Source: JAGQWW01 sp041392845
GTDB taxonomy: Bacteria; Bacteroidota; Bacteroidia; Chitinophagales; Saprospiraceae
Length of the DNA: 64,000 nucleotides
Assembly (NCBI GenBank): GCA_041392845.1
Contig: JAWKLG010000031.1
Span: 7,069 to 71,068, forward strand
Direction: 5' to 3'
The position numbers were made by a program, and so were the translations under genes. This document shows, piece by piece, positions 61,327 through 64,000 of this stretch. Position 1 is the first letter of the stretch, and each line of letters opens with the position of its first letter. The notes beneath the pieces were generated by a model. The model had not been told where the DNA came from. It did not search any database and saw only the letters and a list, made by a program, of their open reading frames with translations.

Positions 61327-64000
61327 ATGTTAGAAAGATTTATACAAAGACCTGTTTTATCGACGGTTATCTCTATAATTATCGTTCTGCTTGGAGTCTT
61401 GGGCCTTTTGACTTTGCCTGTTTCCCAATATCCGGACATTGCACCGCCTACAGTAAGAGTATCTGCCAATTATGCCGGTGCCAGTGCTGACGTAGTCATG
61501 AATTCAGTCATCATTCCTCTTGAAGAACAGATCAACGGAGTGGAAAAGATGACCTATATGACATCATCCGCAACCAATAATGGTTCAGCTTCCATTCAAA
61601 TATATTTTGAACAAGGTACAGATCCTGACATTGTTGCCGTCAATGTTCAAAATCGGTTGCAAGAGCTACCAGCCTTTTACCACAAGAAGTTACTCTGGCC
61701 GGAGTCGATGTAAGTAAGCAGCAGTCAGACAATATCCTGATTTTCGCTATTTATAGTGATAATCCGGAATTTGATGAGGTATTTGTGCAAAATTATGCGG
61801 AAATCAACCTTCTACCTGCTGTTAAAAGGGTAGACGGGGTAGGAAGTGCCAGAGCATTTGGTGAACAAAATTACGCCATGCGAATTTGGTTGAAACCGGA
61901 TGTTATGAAAGCTTACAATCTGGTTCCTACAGACATATTTCAAGCTTTGAGTCAACAAAATGTTGAAGCCGCTCCAGGTCAATTTGGTCAAAATGGTGAT
62001 CAGTCTTTTCAATATGTAATTCGATATTCCGGAAAATTTAAAACTGAAAAAGAGTTTGAAAACATTTTTATAAAATCAGATGGAAAGGGAAACAATCTTC
62101 TTTTAAAAGATGTCGCTCGAATAGAATTGGGCTCTCAAAATTATACCCGTTCATTTCGTTTCAATGGAAAACTAGCGACGGGAATTGCAGTAGCTCAAAC
62201 TGCAGGATCCAATGCGAGAGAGGTAATCAATGATTGCTTGAAAGTTTTGGAAGATGCTTCCGAACTTTTCCCTGAGGGTGTTCATTATGCGGAGCTGGTA
62301 AATGCAAACCAGTTTTTGGATGAATCGATTACAAAAGTGATTCATACACTGATTGAAGCCTTTATACTCGTTTTTATTGTGGTTTTTCTCTTTTTACAGG
62401 ATTTTCGTTCCACCTTAATTCCTGCGATTTCAGTGCCGGTAGCCATTATAGGTACTTTCTTTTTCCTAAATCTTTTCGGATACAGTCTTAATCTGTTGAC
62501 TTTATTTGCATTGGTGCTGGCCATTGGTATTGTGGTCGATGATGCCATTGTGGTAGTGGAGGCTGTTCATGCCAAAATGGAAGATACCGGTATGGGGCCA
62601 AAGAGGGCTACAGTGACCGCAATGGATGAGATTTATGGAGCAATTATCTCTATTACTTTGGTGATGTCTGCGGTCTTTGTACCCGTTACTTTTATCACCG
62701 GTTCAAGTGGTGTTTTTTATCAACAGTTCGGAATAACACTGGCCACAGCGATTATCATATCTGCTGTGAATGCGCTTACCCTGAGCCCGGCATTGTGTGC
62801 TTTGTTTTTAAAACAACATGAAGAAAACGGGCATAAAAAAGGCCTTCGAGAACGCTTCTTTATGCATTTTAACCGCAATTTTGACCGTTTAAATAATAAA
62901 TATGTCCGTTCGCTTAGATACATGGGTCAGCGCAAATGGATAACGAGTATTTTAATTCTTTCCTTTTTAGGCTTACTTGGAATTTTGGTCATGAAGACGC
63001 CAACCGGATTTGTGCCCAGTGAAGATACAGGGACCATTTTTGCTGATATAGTCTTGCCTCCGGCTTCTTCTTTAGAGAGAAGTGAAGAAATAGCAACCAG
63101 GGTCGATGATATTGTAAAGAATACCGATGGAGTACAAAATACCCTGAAAATGGCTGGAAACAGTATTATTAATGGACAGGGGAGTAGTTATGCGATGGTA
63201 ATTATTAAACTGAAACCATGGGGTGAACGGGAAAGAGATATCAAGGAAATCACGGCGGAACTTTGGCAGAAAGTTGCGAATATCCCGGAGGCTCAAATCA
63301 TATTTTTCCCGGCACCAACCATCCGTGGATTTGGTTTCAGTAGCGGATTTTCCATTGAATTACAGGATAGGACAGGTGGCGATATTAAAAAATTGGATCA
63401 GGTTACCCAGGAATTTATTGCGGCCCTATCAGCAAGACCTGAAATCCAATATGCGACCACTTCTTTTAAAACCAGTTATCCCCAATACATGATGACCATT
63501 GACGTACCTAAAGCATCTGCTTCCGGGGTTCCGGTCAATTCTATTATCAGTGTAATGCAAGGATATTATGGAGGAGTTTATGCATCCAATTTCAACCGTT
63601 TTGGAAAACAATACCGCGTAATTGTTCAGGCAGATATTCCATACCGTGACAATGTTGAAAGTTTGGATAAAGTGTATGTTCGAACAGGTGGTGGAGAAAT
63701 GGCGCCGATTACCGAGTTTATAAAAATGGAGCGGGTTTATGGTCCGGAGGCCATCAAACGATTCAATTTATATACTTCAGTTAGTATTTCGGGAGCACCC
63801 AATGAAGGTTTCAGTACAGGTGACGCTATCAATGCTATTGCAGAAGTTTCTAACGAATTACCAGCCGGTTATTTCTATGAATATTCCGGAGTGACCAGGG
63901 AAGAATTAAAAGCAGGTGGGCAATCCATCTACATCTTTTTGCTTTGTCTGATTTTTGTTTATTTCCTTTTAAGTGCACAGTACGAAAGTTATATTTTGCC
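61327..64000 (+). pseudogene. RND efflux pump (HAE-1 type), frameshifted and cut by the window edge
   Basis: The reading frame starting at 61327 gives a normal HAE-1 N-terminus (MLERFIQRPVLSTVISIIIVLLG, then SQYPDIAPPTVRVSANYAGASADVV) up to NRLQE at about residue 113, then stops at 61711-61713. From 61665 a second frame continues the same protein without a break to the window edge (A-T-S-L-L-P-Q-E-V-T-L, where family members read NRxQxAxxxLPxEV). It carries the pore and TM4 motifs LVLAIGIVVDDAIVVVEAV and TPTGFVPSEDTG. The junction (about 61663-61666, caagagctacc) fits the loss of one G (GAG-GCT to GAG-CT). If real, the pump is disrupted; if an assembly or read error, it is intact. The 3' end lies outside the window. 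Confidence 0.88.

Overview
The window looks like chromosomal DNA from a free-living member of the Bacteroidota, most plausibly a Saprospiria/Lewinella-like lineage. Three large secreted proteins end in type IX secretion (T9SS) sorting domains. One of them carries SprB-type repeats. There is a one-protein hybrid two-component system (HTCS) with a periplasmic propeller, a DUF1800/DUF1501 pair, an outer-membrane beta-barrel receptor with a carboxypeptidase-like plug, and AT-rich spacers with few Shine-Dalgarno sites. I see no rRNA, tRNA, CRISPR array, transposase or prophage gene, so this is mostly ordinary chromosome with several interesting control regions. Assignments rest on motif recognition by eye, not on searches.

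Layout. 1-9.5 kb: a cut-off GH32 fructanase lipoprotein, a 1,686-residue T9SS adhesin-like protein, then the divergent DUF1800-DUF1501 pair. 9.5-16.4 kb: an ArsC/Spx-like protein without its cysteine, an endonuclease/exonuclease/phosphatase lipoprotein, a POT peptide transporter, YceI, a Crp/Fnr regulator, an SRPBCC protein and an APC permease. 16.4-21.3 kb (minus strand): a DASS transporter, a serine-palmitoyltransferase-like alpha-oxoamine synthase, a patatin-like phospholipase and a small anti-sigma-like protein. 21.4-27 kb (plus strand): a metal-homeostasis operon (DtxR-type repressor, metal-binding protein, ABC ATPase) with no permease gene, preceded by a palindrome and 17 exact-length heptanucleotide repeats. 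An M1 peptidase with a translationally coupled membrane protein and a fasciclin protein follow.

27.7-37.5 kb: nitroreductase, small membrane protein, 2-oxoglutarate dehydrogenase E1 (sucA), a 1,361-residue protein with the domain order of animal soluble adenylyl cyclase (two cyclase domains, ATPase, TPRs) running into cytidylate kinase, and a CHAD protein. 37.7-46 kb (minus strand): a T9SS sialidase-like propeller protein, an orphan TPR histidine kinase, the tRNA hydroxylase TrhO, a block of four ~112-bp tandem repeats, and a T9SS protein of unknown type. 46.1-50.3 kb: an HTCS regulator whose upstream region has four TGCGCA sites spaced by two helical turns. 50.4-55.6 kb (minus strand): three small secreted or lipoprotein genes of unknown function and an outer-membrane beta-barrel receptor. 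55.7-64 kb: a TesA-like esterase divergent from a YbbA/YbbP-type ABC exporter, then an RND efflux system whose pump gene is interrupted by a one-base frameshift and runs off the end.

The most notable items are the soluble-adenylyl-cyclase-like protein, the permease-less metal operon with its palindrome and heptad array, the phased TGCGCA array, recurrent 7-bp-period repeats at four loci, the 112-bp tandem repeat block and the frameshifted RND pump.
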